The notes below the pieces were generated by a model. The model did no database searches. It was not told the origin of the DNA and saw only the letters and a program-made list of their open reading frames with translations. A program made the translations under genes and the position numbers. Positions 12,171 to 22,619 of a DNA stretch of 64,000 nucleotides are shown here, piece by piece. Origin of the DNA: Cryptomeria japonica (Eukaryota; Streptophyta; Pinopsida; Cupressales; Cupressaceae); assembly GCF_030272615.1 (NCBI RefSeq), contig NC_081407.1:372952998-373016997 (forward strand). The letters are read 5' to 3'. The first letter of the stretch is position 1, and each line of letters begins with the position of its first letter.

Positions 12171-12412
12171 AGACATTGAAATTTTTTCAAAATAACAAAA
12201 AAAAACATCGGAAAATACCAAAAAACCCTAAACATCAAATATCACAAAAATCAATAAAAAACAAACTAAAATTCCAAAACCATCAAAAAATTGCAATAAC
12301 ACGTCTCACAAGAATCAAATATCTTAGCAACTATCCAACAAACACTTTGCATGAAGTTAAACAAAGTATACAACTATCTTGTCAAAACAATTGCAATCTT
12401 GGTGAATTTTTT

Positions 12413-12723
12413 GGCATTGAGAGGATATATATTGTAACTTATCTCAAAGTTACAATATATATTAAGAGGATATATATTGTTGTCAAACTTTCCAATATAT
12501 ATCCTCTCAATGCCAAAAAATGGACTGATATAACAATATATATCATCTCAATGCCAAAAAATGGACTGATATAACAATATATATCGTCTCAATGCCAAAA
12601 ATTCACTTGAATCACAAAAAAACAAACTTTCTTGGCTGTATATCCTCTCAATGCCAAAAAATGGATTGATATAACAATATATATCCTCTCAATGCTAAAA
12701 AATTCACTTGAATCACAAAAAAA
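12413..12723. repeat. AT-rich minisatellite, about 48 bp unit, partly inverted
   Basis: Units contain atatatcctctcaatgcc followed by aaaaaatggactgatataac. At 12413-12480 the same phrase appears in reverse complement (ggcattgagaggatatatat), then switches to forward copies from about 12495. This head-to-head arrangement can fold into a hairpin. The repeat interrupts the copia polyprotein between its reverse transcriptase and the duplicated segment. Confidence 0.85.
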
Positions 12724-13828
12724 TTAATTAATTTGCATTTTTTCCAAGAAGAGAACCCAAAAGGACAACATTGATATATTTGAGTATTTGATGAATATTT
12801 GGCTCAGTTTCAGAGAGTAAACACAACAAAACTTGTTCTTGAGCTTCTTTGCTTCTTGTGATAATACTTCCGTTCTTATCTCCAATATTGTAGTCTTGTG
12901 AATGATTCTTCTGAACATACCTTGGAGTCTTGGATTTAGATGTCGTAGCATCTTAATCATTCTTTTCTTCACTTCCGATTTCTTCTTCCTTTTTATTTTC
13001 TCCGGACTCATCAGATTCATATCCTGCTACTATTTCTGAGTCTTTTGAAGTACTTTCATGAACCTTCACATTTGTACTTTTAACAATCTTATTCAACCTT
13101 TTGTTGTAACACTGTTATGTGTTGCTCTTTATTGAATAGCCCAAGAATATGTCTTCATTTGCTTTGTTGTCAAAATTTCCAAGATATATCCTCTCAATGC
13201 CAAAAAATAGATTGATATAACAATATATATGCTCTCAATGCCAAAAAATTCACTTGAATCACAAAAAAATCAAACTTTCCAATATATATCCTCTCAATGC
13301 CATTAAATGGACTGATATAACAATATATATCCTCTCAATGCCAAAAAAAACACTTGAATCACAAAAAAATCAATTAATTTGCATGTTTTCCAAGAAGAGA
13401 ACCCAAAAGGACAACATTGATATATTTGAGTATCTGATGAATATTTGGCTCGGTTTCAGATAGTAAACACAACAAAACCTGTTCTTGAGCTTCTTTGCTT
13501 CTTGTGATGATACCTCTGTTCTTATCTCCAATATTCTGGTCTTCTGAATGATTCTTCTGAACATACCTTGGAGTCTTGGATTTAGATGTCGGAGCATCTT
13601 AATCATTCTTTTCTTCACTTTTGATTTCTTCTTCCTTTTTATTTTCTCCAGACTCATCAGATTCATGTCCTACTACTATTCCTGAGTCTTTTGAAGTACT
13701 TTCATCACTTCACATTTTTACTTTTAACAATCTTATTCAACCTTTCGTTGTAACACCGTTATGCCTTTCTCTTTATTGAATATCCCAAGAATATGCCTTC
13801 ATTTTCTTTGTTGTCAAACTTTCCAAGA
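12724..13828 (-). repeat. 640 bp tandem duplication within copia integrase/RT linker
   Basis: The segments 12724-13185 and 13370-13828 are near-identical in sequence and gene content. On the minus strand each encodes the tail of integrase with FLGYS-like sequence. An acidic Glu/Ser linker follows, then TPRYVQKNH and IGDKN, the usual bridge to reverse transcriptase. The offset is about 640 bp. A short stretch of the same minisatellite (13186-13369) separates the copies. The duplication probably arose by unequal exchange between the minisatellite blocks flanking each copy. Confidence 0.88.
13186..13369. repeat. second block of the 48 bp minisatellite
   Basis: It carries the same atatatcctctcaatgcc and ttcacttgaatcacaaaaa phrases as 12495-12723, ending in the same caattaatttgcat junction that begins the duplicated coding segment. 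It therefore marks the duplication boundary. Confidence 0.85.
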
Positions 13829-14487
13829 TCATCCCCATCTCTTTGGATATAGCACTTGCTTCCAAATACTCTGAAATATTTCACTGTTAGAGTTCTACCT
13901 TGCCAAAGTTCATAAGATGTCTTCCTATATTTTTACCAGTACAAAATTTTGTTAAGAGTGTATGTTGCTATGTGTATTGCTCCTCTCCAGTAAACTTCCA
14001 GTAGTTCTGCCACTTTCAACATAGTTCTACCTGCCTCTTGTATAGTTCTATTCATTCTTCCCACTACACTATTTTATTGTGGTGTCTTGGGGGCAGATAG
14101 TTGTCTTCTGATACCATGTTTCTCACAAAATTCATTTCTCATCAGAAATAGATTCTCCATCTCTGTTTGATCTTAAACACTTGATTTTTCTATTAATCTC
14201 CTTCTCAACTTTTTCCTTGAAAATCTTGAACTTCTCTAATGCCTCAGATTTTTCTCTTAAATATGCAACCCAAGTCATCCTAGAATAATCATCAATAGTA
14301 ACATGAAATACCTCTCACCTTGCAAGCTCCTTGTTCTGGTTGGACCACATAGATTTGTGTGAACCAAATCTAGTAGTCCAGTGGATGAGTACTCTTTTCC
14401 TCTGAATGATCTCTTTGTCTGCTTTCCTACTTGACATTCCCTATAGATGTTGTTCTCCAGCTTAGCTAGTTTTGGTAAGTCTCTCAC
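13829..14487 (-). pseudogene. copia GAG-pre-integrase and integrase remnant
   Basis: On the minus strand 14487-14275 encodes a zinc-binding pre-integrase tail, then GKQTKRSF, GLLDLVHTN and LCGPTRTRSLQGERYFM. The segment LLDLVHTDLCGP normally holds the first Asp of the DDE triad, and here that residue is Asn. Downstream, phrases such as FKEKVEKEI and typical integrase core words continue in shifting frames to about 13829. Integrase would insert the cDNA into the host chromosome. The lost Asp and the frameshifts make it inactive. Confidence 0.82.
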
Positions 14488-14715
14488 TACATTCCTTCAA
14501 CTAATCTATACCACGTTGTTAAAGTTGATATGACACATCCTCCAACACCATAGCTAACTGTCATCAAGTTGTGATATTAAACGATGTCTTGTAGCTCCTT
14601 CCAACTAATACATATTCCTATTTGTCCTTCATCCGATTGCAATAACCATTTTGGACTCCTTTCGGATCTCACATCCATTATCTTGAAAAACAACATTATA
14701 TCCATTTTTGCACAT

Positions 14716-14925
14716 CTATCCAACACTCAAAAGATTATGATGAAAACGCTTCACATAGTAAACATTGTCAGTGTTTTGTTTTACATCAAAAGTAATTGAA
14801 CCAATCCTAACAATTTGTGTTGTTTGATCATCTCCAAACCTAACATAACCTCCATCATACTTCTCAAGCTTTATGTACTTACTCTTATCATGAGTCATAT
14901 TATTTGAGCATCCACTATCAATCAA
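14716..14925 (-). pseudogene. copia aspartic protease fragment
   Basis: The frame begins IDSGCSNNMTHDK, the copia protease active-site region (D-S-G, usually D-S/T-G-A/C-S-x-H). It continues with VRFGDDQ and FDVKQNTDNVYYVKRFHHNLLSVG, the typical protease-to-GAG-pre-integrase passage. The conserved His after SGCS is Asn here. It would cleave the polyprotein inside virus-like particles. Confidence 0.88.
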
Positions 14926-15039
14926 TCGCTCCTTCTTGTCTCTTCTAGCATGAAGTGCATTAGCAATAGTCTTAGAAATATCAAACCTAAGAACATCCTT
15001 TTCTACAAAAAATGAACAACCACCTTCCTATTAGTTTGA

Positions 15040-16221
15040 TTAATCATTTGAAATGCCAACATCATCCTTAACATAATAGGATTTCTTATTGAACTTTCCT
15101 TTGTTTTCCTTAAAATTTTGTCTCGTTCCCCTTTTTGGACATCTAGTTGCTATATGACCAATCTTTCCACATCTAAAACATTTAAAGGGTAACATACCTT
15201 TATATTTGTTGGTGCCTTTCTTTAGTTTCCTCACAAAGTTATCTTCCATATCATCTGATCTCTCAACACCATCCAAATCATATTTAGATGCTTTGAATTA
15301 TATATTTGATTTCTCTTTGTCTTTTTCAAACTTTCTCACTTCAAATGCAATCAGAGTACCTAATAACTGCTCTCTGGTGAACTTATTCAGATCATAGGTT
15401 TCTTCAATAGCTAAGATCTTATCACTGTAACTCATAAGTAAAGTCATCAAGATTTTGTCAATCACATCTTCATCATTCAAGGTGCCTCTGAGTTCTCCGA
15501 TTTCATTAATTGTGCTATCAACCTTCTCAAAGTAGCTTACTATGTCTTCTCCTTCTTCCATCTTCATATTTTCATACCTTCACTTAGCTGTTGGCCTCTG
15601 TCAACTTTGTTGGATAGTTGGTCAAGACCTCCTTTAGGATTCATGACATGTGCTTAACCACCTCTCATGGATCCTTATCTCTGGTTGTTGTGGCATTCAT
15701 TTACAACTCAAGATTACAACAATGGTGATTCCAACAAGTGGTATTAGAGCACTCGGTTATGGGTTCAAATCTCTGGAGGTCACTTGTGGTCTCCTTAAAA
15801 GAAGTTCACAGAACCCTTAGTCAATGTTGAGGGGGGATCGTTGGCTAGTTGGTCAGCACCTCCTTCGGGATTCATGACATGTTCTTAACTGCCCCTCATG
15901 GATCCTTGTCTCTAGCCACTGTGGCATTCATTAACAACTCGATCTTTTGGTGTAATGACAGTCGTGATTCCAACAAAATTAACTCTTATTTCCTTCATAA
16001 ATATCTTTTAGCTTTTACCAAACCTGATAAGTAGTATTCAAAGAGATAAATTTTGTCAATTCAGTTTTTGATAATGCACTAAAGATAACATACCTTGCCT
16101 TTTCATTCTTTTCATAAGATTGAATCTCATCTAGAGTAGTAAGACCATTTGTCAGTTGAACATACTTAGTTTCCACTAGCTTCCAAGTATTGTAACCTAG
16201 AGAAACTAGATAACCTCTCAT
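15040..16221 (-). pseudogene. copia gag with CCHC zinc knuckle, split by a TRIM
   Basis: From 16221 downward the frame encodes a gag/UBN2-like capsid start (YNTWKLVET, TTLDEIQSYEKNEKARYVIFSAL). It resumes after the inserted TRIM with KMEEGEDIVSYFEKV, the TRIM-proximal part of the same domain. It ends with CFRCGKIGHIATRC, a complete C-X2-C-X4-H-X4-C knuckle for RNA binding. Reading across the TRIM junction restores the capsid order (DIYEGNK next to LTEANS). Additional frame changes exist. Gag forms the particle shell. Confidence 0.88.
15608..15975 (+). mobile_element. TRIM (miniature LTR element) nested in copia gag
   Basis: Two direct repeats, 15608-15736 and 15839-15975, start tgttggatagttggtca / cgttggctagttggtca and both end gattccaaca. 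Directly after the first lies tggtattagagc (15739-15750), a primer site close to the initiator tRNA-Met complement. Just before the second lies the polypurine tract tgttgaggggggat. The internal region is only about 100 bp and has no coding capacity. The flanks AACTT (15603-15607) and AAATT (15976-15980) fit a 5 bp target duplication with one change. This is the architecture of a terminal-repeat retrotransposon in miniature, inserted opposite to its host element. Confidence 0.87.
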
Positions 16222-16333
16222 ATTTACTTTCTAGAAACTATAATAAGATCATTCAAAGATCAGGATAGATAACTTGTGTTTCATCAGATCAGGATCTACC
16301 TCAAGTGGTTAAGCTCTATATCAAAGAAACACA

Positions 16334-16345
16334 ACTCTAATACCA
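16334..16345 (-). other. primer binding site of the copia element
   Basis: On the minus strand this reads TGGTATTAGAGT two bases beyond the 5' LTR, one or two mismatches from the initiator tRNA-Met complement TGGTATCAGAGC. It primes minus-strand DNA synthesis. Confidence 0.8.
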
Positions 16346-16347
16346 AT

Positions 16348-17236
16348 TGTTGAATATCTAGGCAATTGAGAGTGGGGGTGAATTAGTTGTCAATAAAATA
16401 TGTCTTCAAACTTTCATTGATAGATCTAGAACAACTACAGATTTAATCAAAACAGATAAAGCATGAAAGCACATGCACATATCAGATCAGACATAGAGAA
16501 CACAAGAAGGAAAAACCCATGGAGAATGCTAATTGTCAATATAGAAACACCAGTTAAGGTGATTTTTACAAATGATGGCTCATTATAGGTGGACTCACTA
16601 TCGAAAGGCTCACTAGCTAGGGAAAGGCTCACTGCCAAAGAGAGAAAGATAAAAGAGGATCCACCATAGAAACATAGTCTGCTCTGCTAAAAATGCTTTC
16701 GGTAACATCTTGCAACACAACACTTACACATCAACTGGATTCTTTCAATCTTGCATATCTTCAACACAAAAATCCATATCAACTCATCCATATTACACTC
16801 CTACATATACTATCTTAAAAAAAATATAATCCTCTAAGTTGAATAATACAAAGATCTAAAATAGGTCACCAATAAAAAACTCCGTGGTCAAAAGAAATGA
16901 GAAGTGGATCATATCACAATGTTCCTCATTGAAAACATAAACACATTACATAGATCACCAAAGCTAGACCCAAAACATTATCCACATGCTATACAATTTC
17001 CATTACACAAACTCAATGACCTGACCAAAAACCTCAACTTCCAGATCAATACAAACCCAAACATAGCACTGAGTAGCATCAACAACACATCTTCTGATAA
17101 GAAATCTTCCAAGATATCACCAAATGACCATCAACATCACATACATACCTATCTTTCAGTACTGCTAAATATACCACATCCAACCTAATCTAGACTGCAT
17201 GATTTGACATCAATGACAACATATAACATAATGCTA
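16348..17236 (-). repeat. 5' LTR of the copia element
   Basis: It is the homologue of 9571-10522, beginning tgttgaatatctaggcaatt on the plus strand and ending gacaacatataacataatgcta. Divergence from the 3' LTR includes many substitutions and indels, indicating an old insertion. The left edge is set by the primer site and the right edge by TCACT. Confidence 0.87.
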
Positions 17237-17700
17237 TCACTTTCATGGTTATTTCTTTAGTTTGACAAGAATCTAAAGTTTCTCATCAACTTGGATAAGG
17301 GTTTCAACAATTATTTATGCATAACTTTGATTATGTTTGTAGAGCCTAAAGTGGTTATCTTCCTTTTATCTATGATCATTTTAAGACAATAAGATAATAA
17401 GTTTACTTAAATAATCATTCATGCTCACAATAAAAGGTGTAGATATAAAATGTCGTACATTTATAATTATCACAATTTGATTTCCTTCTAACTTGGATAA
17501 TTTAGGCAATAATAGACAACTCTAACGTGAGTGACACTCTACATTGTAACTAAAAAATATTTATTTTATTACACCCCACAAACAAGTGGAGTTCTATGAC
17601 ATTATTTAGACCAAGCAAATCTTATTTTTCACAATCTAATGACTCCCACCATATAAAATATAATTAAATAATAATAATAAAAAACCTCAAGCATATATTC
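17237..17700. repeat. right half of duplicated host segment (copy 1)
   Basis: This aligns with 18600-19080: agtttgacaagaatctaaa, tctatgatcatt, catgctcacaataaaag, tttttcacaatctaatga and ctcccacc are shared in order. Together with 9205-9569 it reconstitutes the same locus as the unbroken copy downstream, interrupted only by the copia element. Confidence 0.88.
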
Positions 17701-17713
17701 AAAGAATAATAAA

Positions 17714-17929
17714 TTATTTATTTGAGAAAAGTTCAAGTGTTTCTTTGTAATGAGATTTAGAGGAAATTTCCACTCTTAGACCACTTGCAAATGGCAATGG
17801 GATCTCTAGCATTGCACAACAAAGCCTATTTGAAAAGGCCTTAGAATTTTCATGTAGAAGAAAAATCCCTCCAGTCATATATATTCTACCTTTCCCAAAT
17901 GATGATAATAGACAAATTCTTGAAAACAC
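17714..17929 (-). pseudogene. decayed paralogue of the cysteine-rich peptide gene
   Basis: It sits at the same place in copy 1 as the peptide gene in copy 2. Both ends match: tttatttgagaaaagttca, then a region aligning cttagaccactt with ctcgaccacaca. In the shared frame the partner's CGRGVGFCC corresponds here to SGLRVEISS, so all three cysteines are replaced by serine. The signal-peptide part is not recognisable. The open frame of 71 codons is probably residual. The identification rests on position and the 3' portion. Confidence 0.6.
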
Positions 17930-18044
17930 AAGATTATACTTATGTCTATATCACTATGAATTAAAAACTCAAGATTATAATAGAGTCAATATAAATATAG
18001 AAATTTCTAGAATTCCTAAAGTTATTAAATGCTTCTATAAAATT

Positions 18045-19090
18045 GACAAAATATGAAAATTTCAACCTTGTAAATTTTCCTAGTAAATTATAAGTAGACT
18101 ATAATAAAAGACACTTAGAAATTTTAATAAGTTCTTAAGTAAAGCATGCTTTCATAGAGCTAGGTTTTTGAGGTATTATAAACAAGATAACTTTAGTGAT
18201 CAATTGTACACTACTTCAATTGTTTATTCACTATAGGATGCAAACTTATTGATGGAATATCTTTATGTTATGATAGTAACAAATATAATCCCACAATAAT
18301 AGACTGATAATTGGATGCACTACAAGAAATTTATAATCATGAATTAGATCAATACTAATTACAATAGAATAAATGTAAACTAGGTATTCACCTATTATAG
18401 AGTATTCTTGTTCTAGAAATTGAGAAAGATTCCTATTAAGGTTATAATTCTTTCTTAGAACTCATTAGGACCTATCTTACTAAAAAATGATAACTTAATA
18501 TCCATGCAAAATAATATCTCAAGTTTATCAAAATGACAATGAATGAACAACCTAACAATGAATAGTAACAACATTAATATTCCTAATTCAATTCACCATT
18601 TATGATCACTTCTTCAGTTTGACAAGAATCTAAACTTTCTCATGCACTTGAATAAGAATCTCATTAATTTGTCATGCATTACTTTGATTGACTCTAGAAA
18701 CCTAAAGTGACCATTTCTCTTCTATCTATGATCATTCTAAGAAAACAAGATACAAAGTAAATAGCTAGACAATCATACATGCTCACAATAAAAGATATAG
18801 ATATAAGATATTATACATTCAAAATTTATAACAATTTAATTTCTTTCTAATTGAATAATTTATGCAAAAATGGATAACTCTAATGTGAATTACTTCTAGT
18901 ATAAAAAGATTCTACATTTTACCTACACATATTTTTACTGCATTACAACCCACAATTATAAATCAGTAGACTTCTGACATTATTGCAACCAAGAAAATCA
19001 TATTTTTCACAATCTAATGACTCCCACCGTATAAACATAATTAAGTAATAATAATAATAATAATGATAATAAACTTTGCGTACGTCCAAA
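18045..19090. repeat. copy 2 of the duplicated host segment, with empty target site
   Basis: This stretch is collinear with 9205-9569 joined to 17237-17700. At about 18597 it reads attcaattcaccatttatg without any element, showing the pre-insertion state of the copia target. A segment of roughly 150 bp near 18350-18500 is present only here. Confidence 0.87.
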
Positions 19091-19131
19091 GCTAATTTAT
19101 TTGAGAAAAGTTCATGTTGTTTCTCTAGGCT

Positions 19132-19356
19132 CTATGATAAAATTAAGAGCAACGTCTCATTGCAACAAAACCCCACTCCTCGACCACACATTCCGATGTA
19201 GTAGCATAATAAAAAGTATTGTTGACAATCAGCATCGGCCGTGCACCAAACATTTGCAGGATATTGACATGGATCAAGCTTTGCACTCGACATGCCCACT
19301 GCCACTGCTATTATTAACACCACGCTAAAAAATTTCATAACCATTGCCATTGCCAT
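19132..19356 (-). CDS. small secreted cysteine-rich peptide
   Basis: From ATG 19356 the minus strand encodes 74 residues. MAMAMVMKFF and a hydrophobic core (SVVLIIAVAVG) ending MSSA form a good secretion signal, leaving a mature peptide of about 49 residues starting KLDPC. It has seven cysteines spaced C-X7-C-X5-C-X6-C-X5-C-X6-C-C. Plant defensin-like, knottin-like and reproductive signalling peptides share this design, but the spacing matches no family I recognise. An in-frame upstream ATG at 19413 would add 19 residues before the hydrophobic core and is less likely. The odd cysteine number could mean dimerisation, a free thiol, or a displaced C-terminus, because the ETLLLILS tail is hydrophobic. 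A TATA-like ctattaaatt lies on the minus strand near 19480. Secretion is inferred and the function is unknown. Confidence 0.55.
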   Translation of the reverse strand: MAMAMVMKFFSVVLIIAVAVGMSSAKLDPCQYPANVWCTADADCQQYFLLCYYIGMCGRGVGFCCNETLLLILS

Positions 19357-19506
19357 TGTTGTAAAGAAAAATGTTGTGGAATTGTTGTCTGTTTGGACTG
19401 GAATATCTGACATTATTGATCAGACCAACTGTTCCATGATTCCTCTTCTTCTTCGGAGATAATTACGAGATATTTGTAATTTAATAGAGAAGGCTGAACG
19501 TAATTC

Positions 19507-19612
19507 GGAGACCAACACATTGCATGCGTCCAAACTAAAGAGTGTTGATTACAATCGGATATTAAGCACCACTCTTGAAGAGATCAACGCGCTGCATACG
19601 CCCAAACTAACG
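19507..19612. repeat. duplicated GC-rich motif upstream of the peptide gene
   Basis: The blocks gagaccaacacattgcatgc-gtccaaactaa near 19507 and gagatcaacgcgctgcatac-gcccaaactaa near 19579 are about 80 percent identical, 72 bp apart. They lie 150-260 bp upstream of the peptide start codon, so they may belong to its promoter. A related ttgcgtacgtccaaa lies near 19076, at the 3' side of the gene. Confidence 0.7.
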
Positions 19613-19619
19613 CTAGCTA

Positions 19620-21302
19620 AATATCTATAGAAAAATAACAAGGGAAAAGACAAGCCTACAAAACCTGCGAACGTTGCAAAGTTGCAAAAAGAAGATTGGA
19701 TATGAATTTGGCATAAGAACTAGATCATGATGTTATAGTTGTCTGTCACTTATGACAACCATCCATCTCAATTCAACGAGGTCAGAGATTCAATGGTTAA
19801 GAAGTCATTTGTTATCTTAATATTTGATTTGGTCATCTATTTCAAAGTTTATTATGCAATAAATTTGACATAGTTAAATTTATTAATGTAATAGATTTAA
19901 TATAATTACTTTTGCAATAGAATCCAAGAACATTCATCTTGGGAATCATCCATACACAACCCTACATTCTATTTGACGAGGATCATAGATCAGCTCAAAT
20001 TAGATGTTGACATAGATATTCCTTAAGAATTTTCAATCTCTCATGAGCCAACAAATCAAAGATCTAATGTTTCATAGTTTATCCTATCTCTCATGTTCTT
20101 AGTTTTATTTGTATTCAAAACTCATTGGTCTCTTAGAATCCATTTATTCCTTTAAAAGACATTCCCTCATACAAACACAATGATTCTAAAAAATATGACT
20201 TAATTATCCCTTTACTTGGGTGGGTGATGCATGCTTGGAATAGAATATGGGACTCAAGTGTTGATTTGTTGGATAAATGAAAATTTTGAGTCATTAAATG
20301 GGACCCAAAAGGCATGACAAAAAAATATTGTTGTTCAAATAATGTAGTGACCAATTGTGATGCATAAGTGCACTGAGTGTCAACACCACATATAGAGGAA
20401 TTTAGTTTTTAAAGCATTTGAGTGTGGGATTTGACTTGTAGGATAACTTATCAGGTTAAAAGGATGAACCCTTGAATGATATAAAATTATCTATTAAAGG
20501 TCCTATTTGTGAAGGAAATAGGGAAAGAGAATCAAATGAATAAATATAAACCATAAACTACATGTAGTGAGACAATAAGAGAAGGAAGGTTTCCAATGGT
20601 ATAGGAGTTAAAATACATAATATGATTACTAATAGGAATGAGGATAGGTCTATAACAAATAAGAGAAAATTAATGAGTATGCTTTATCACTACATTTTTC
20701 TTAGTTTAGTAGCCACATTAAAGGGGATTAGCAAATTCTATAGTACTAACCTAAAGCAACCTAAATGAGAACAAAAAATAAGTGGAGAAGAAAATTAGAT
20801 AAAACACACAAAAAAGAAGAAATTTAAATAGATTGATAGCCAATAGGAACACATAAAAAAATATTTAAAAAGTCAAGAAAGTTGTATATCTTATCATTAT
20901 TAGAAGTTTGAGAGAAAATAGAAATATAATGGTAGTTAGGATACAAAATTAACTAGCTCTTACCTAGAAATAATCCTACCTTCTAGCACAAGCCATCTTG
21001 TTATTTATATATTAAAAATAGAAGAGAGAAAGAAAGAAAGAAGTTAGAACAAAATTTTGGTTAAAAATGTTGCCTACATGAAATCTAGTAGCAAAGTGTT
21101 TCGTCACACTTACAAGGCACCTGTTATGATCCTTGAGCCCTTTCGACATTAATTTTTTCTTGTAAGTTAGCATGGAAATTTCATATTTATAGTTACATTG
21201 AATATCACCTACAACAACTACCCTTGTTAACTCAAGAAAGGTTGGCCTTTAATGCCCTCAATTTATTTATTCAACCCCATGCTTTCTCATTTTGATTATG
21301 TA
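19620..21302. other. unassigned AT-rich intergenic DNA
   Basis: No coding family, LTR signature or tRNA was recognised. Short frames of 60-75 codons lack motifs. Confidence 0.4.
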
Positions 21303-22069
21303 GTATATTTAAGATGATCAAGTTTCTTATAACAAATCATTCAAGATGTTGACCATTCAATACTAGTAAATTAGATCCCCAAATAACCTAATAAATATAT
21401 AATATTACCTTGACTTGTGACACTCTTTCCAATAATCATGTTTAGGGATGTAGATCAACTCTCAAGGATATTTCAAGTTGGGTACTTGTGAGAACCAAAT
21501 TTGGTTATCACTATTATAGAAAGATAGACTCCTAAAATATGGGTGTTGGGCCTTGCACTCACGCTCAATTTTGATCCAATCAATATCGGCGGCCCACGTT
21601 TTTTAGGTCCTTTCCTCTATTCTTGTTTTGATTTCTTGTCCTTTGCATTGGTTTTTGTTATATTATTTCATTTTTGGTCTTGTTCCTTGCTTTTTTTGTG
21701 TTGTCAACCTTTGGGGTTTTTCATCTTAATATTACATCCTCATTGGATCTAATGCCCACCCCTTTATTTTCTTCTCACCATATGTTTATTTTATTTAGTT
21801 GTCAAGGTTTTGACATGTGTCCTTCAAGACCACAGTTTCTCCTTCATTTTTTGTAGTACATTTAAGGTGACCAAGTTTCTTGCAACAAATCGTTTAAGAT
21901 GTTGATCATTCCATTCTAACAAATTTTATCCCCAAAAAATTTAATAGATAGGTAATATTAAATTGACTTGTGACACTCTTCTCAATAATCATGTTGAGGT
22001 ATGTAGATCAACCATCAAGTATATTTAAAGTGAGGGATTGGTAAGAACCTAATTTAGTAGTCACTTGGG
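21303..22069. repeat. 215 bp direct repeats flanking about 340 bp
   Basis: The segment 21303-21517 recurs at 21855-22069 in the same orientation at roughly 75-80 percent identity. Shared landmarks include atcattcaagatgttgaccatt/atcgtttaagatgttgatcatt, ttgacttgtgacactctt, and taagaacctaattta/gagaaccaaatttgg before tcact. The spacer encodes only a hydrophobic chance frame. No TG/CA ends or primer site were found, so a small LTR-type element or a plain segmental duplication remain possible. Confidence 0.75.
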
Positions 22070-22619
22070 TTGGGATAAAGTACGTCATGTTACCATGGTA
22101 AAAGCTAAGCCTAAATAGATATTTGTTAGTAATAGATATCTGCTTCAGGAAGCATTAAAAAAACAAACCAAAAGTATGCTATAATATATAATATATTATA
22201 ATATATATAATGCATTATATTATTATATAAAAAGAACTCACATTATAAAAGACATTTATCCCCATGAAACATATACCCATTTGGAATGGATATTTGTTCC
22301 CTGTAGCATAATAAAAAGAAAAAAACAAACCCGTGAGGACCATTTTTACCATTTGGTACGACATTTTGGTGGAGAGGAGTGTCCTAAGTCATGGATGTCA
22401 AAAAATATCTAATATCCATTTTGGAGAAAAAAACATGCAATTTCAACAAGGTAGTCTCAATATATAGATTTTGTATCATTTTCTTTTTCTTCTTTTTTTT
22501 TTTTTTGCAGTGGTTTTTGTTTATGAAATGAGAAATTTAGTTTTTTAATGCAAAATATAGTTTTTATTTAAAATTTTCTTATTTATTTTAATTTTTTACT
22601 CAATTAGGTATAGTCATGG
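22070..22619. other. AT-rich spacer
   Basis: This contains alternating AT palindromic DNA at 22178-22230 and a poly-T run near 22495. No gene was seen. Confidence 0.4.

Larger units (their letters stand above)
9571..17236 (-). mobile_element. Ty1/copia retrotransposon, decayed, minus strand
   Basis: Read on the minus strand the order is 5' LTR (17236-16348), primer site, gag with zinc knuckle, protease, integrase, reverse transcriptase/RNase H, polypurine tract, 3' LTR (10522-9571). This is the Ty1/copia order, with integrase before reverse transcriptase. Flanks are TCACC (9565-9569) and TCACT (17237-17241). The undisrupted paralogous locus near 18597 carries one TCACC, which supports these as target-site duplications. 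Every coding part carries stops or frameshifts, the two LTRs are visibly diverged, and a TRIM has landed in gag. An internal segment at the integrase/RT junction is tandemly duplicated. The element is old and inactive. Confidence 0.93.

Noticed and set aside
12413-13369. Regularly spaced repeats considered as a CRISPR array
   Set aside because: Units are adjacent, AT-rich and partly inverted without unique spacers, in a plant-type retrotransposon.
20133-20354. 73-codon minus-strand frame in intergenic DNA
   Set aside because: No motif, no context and no conservation visible.
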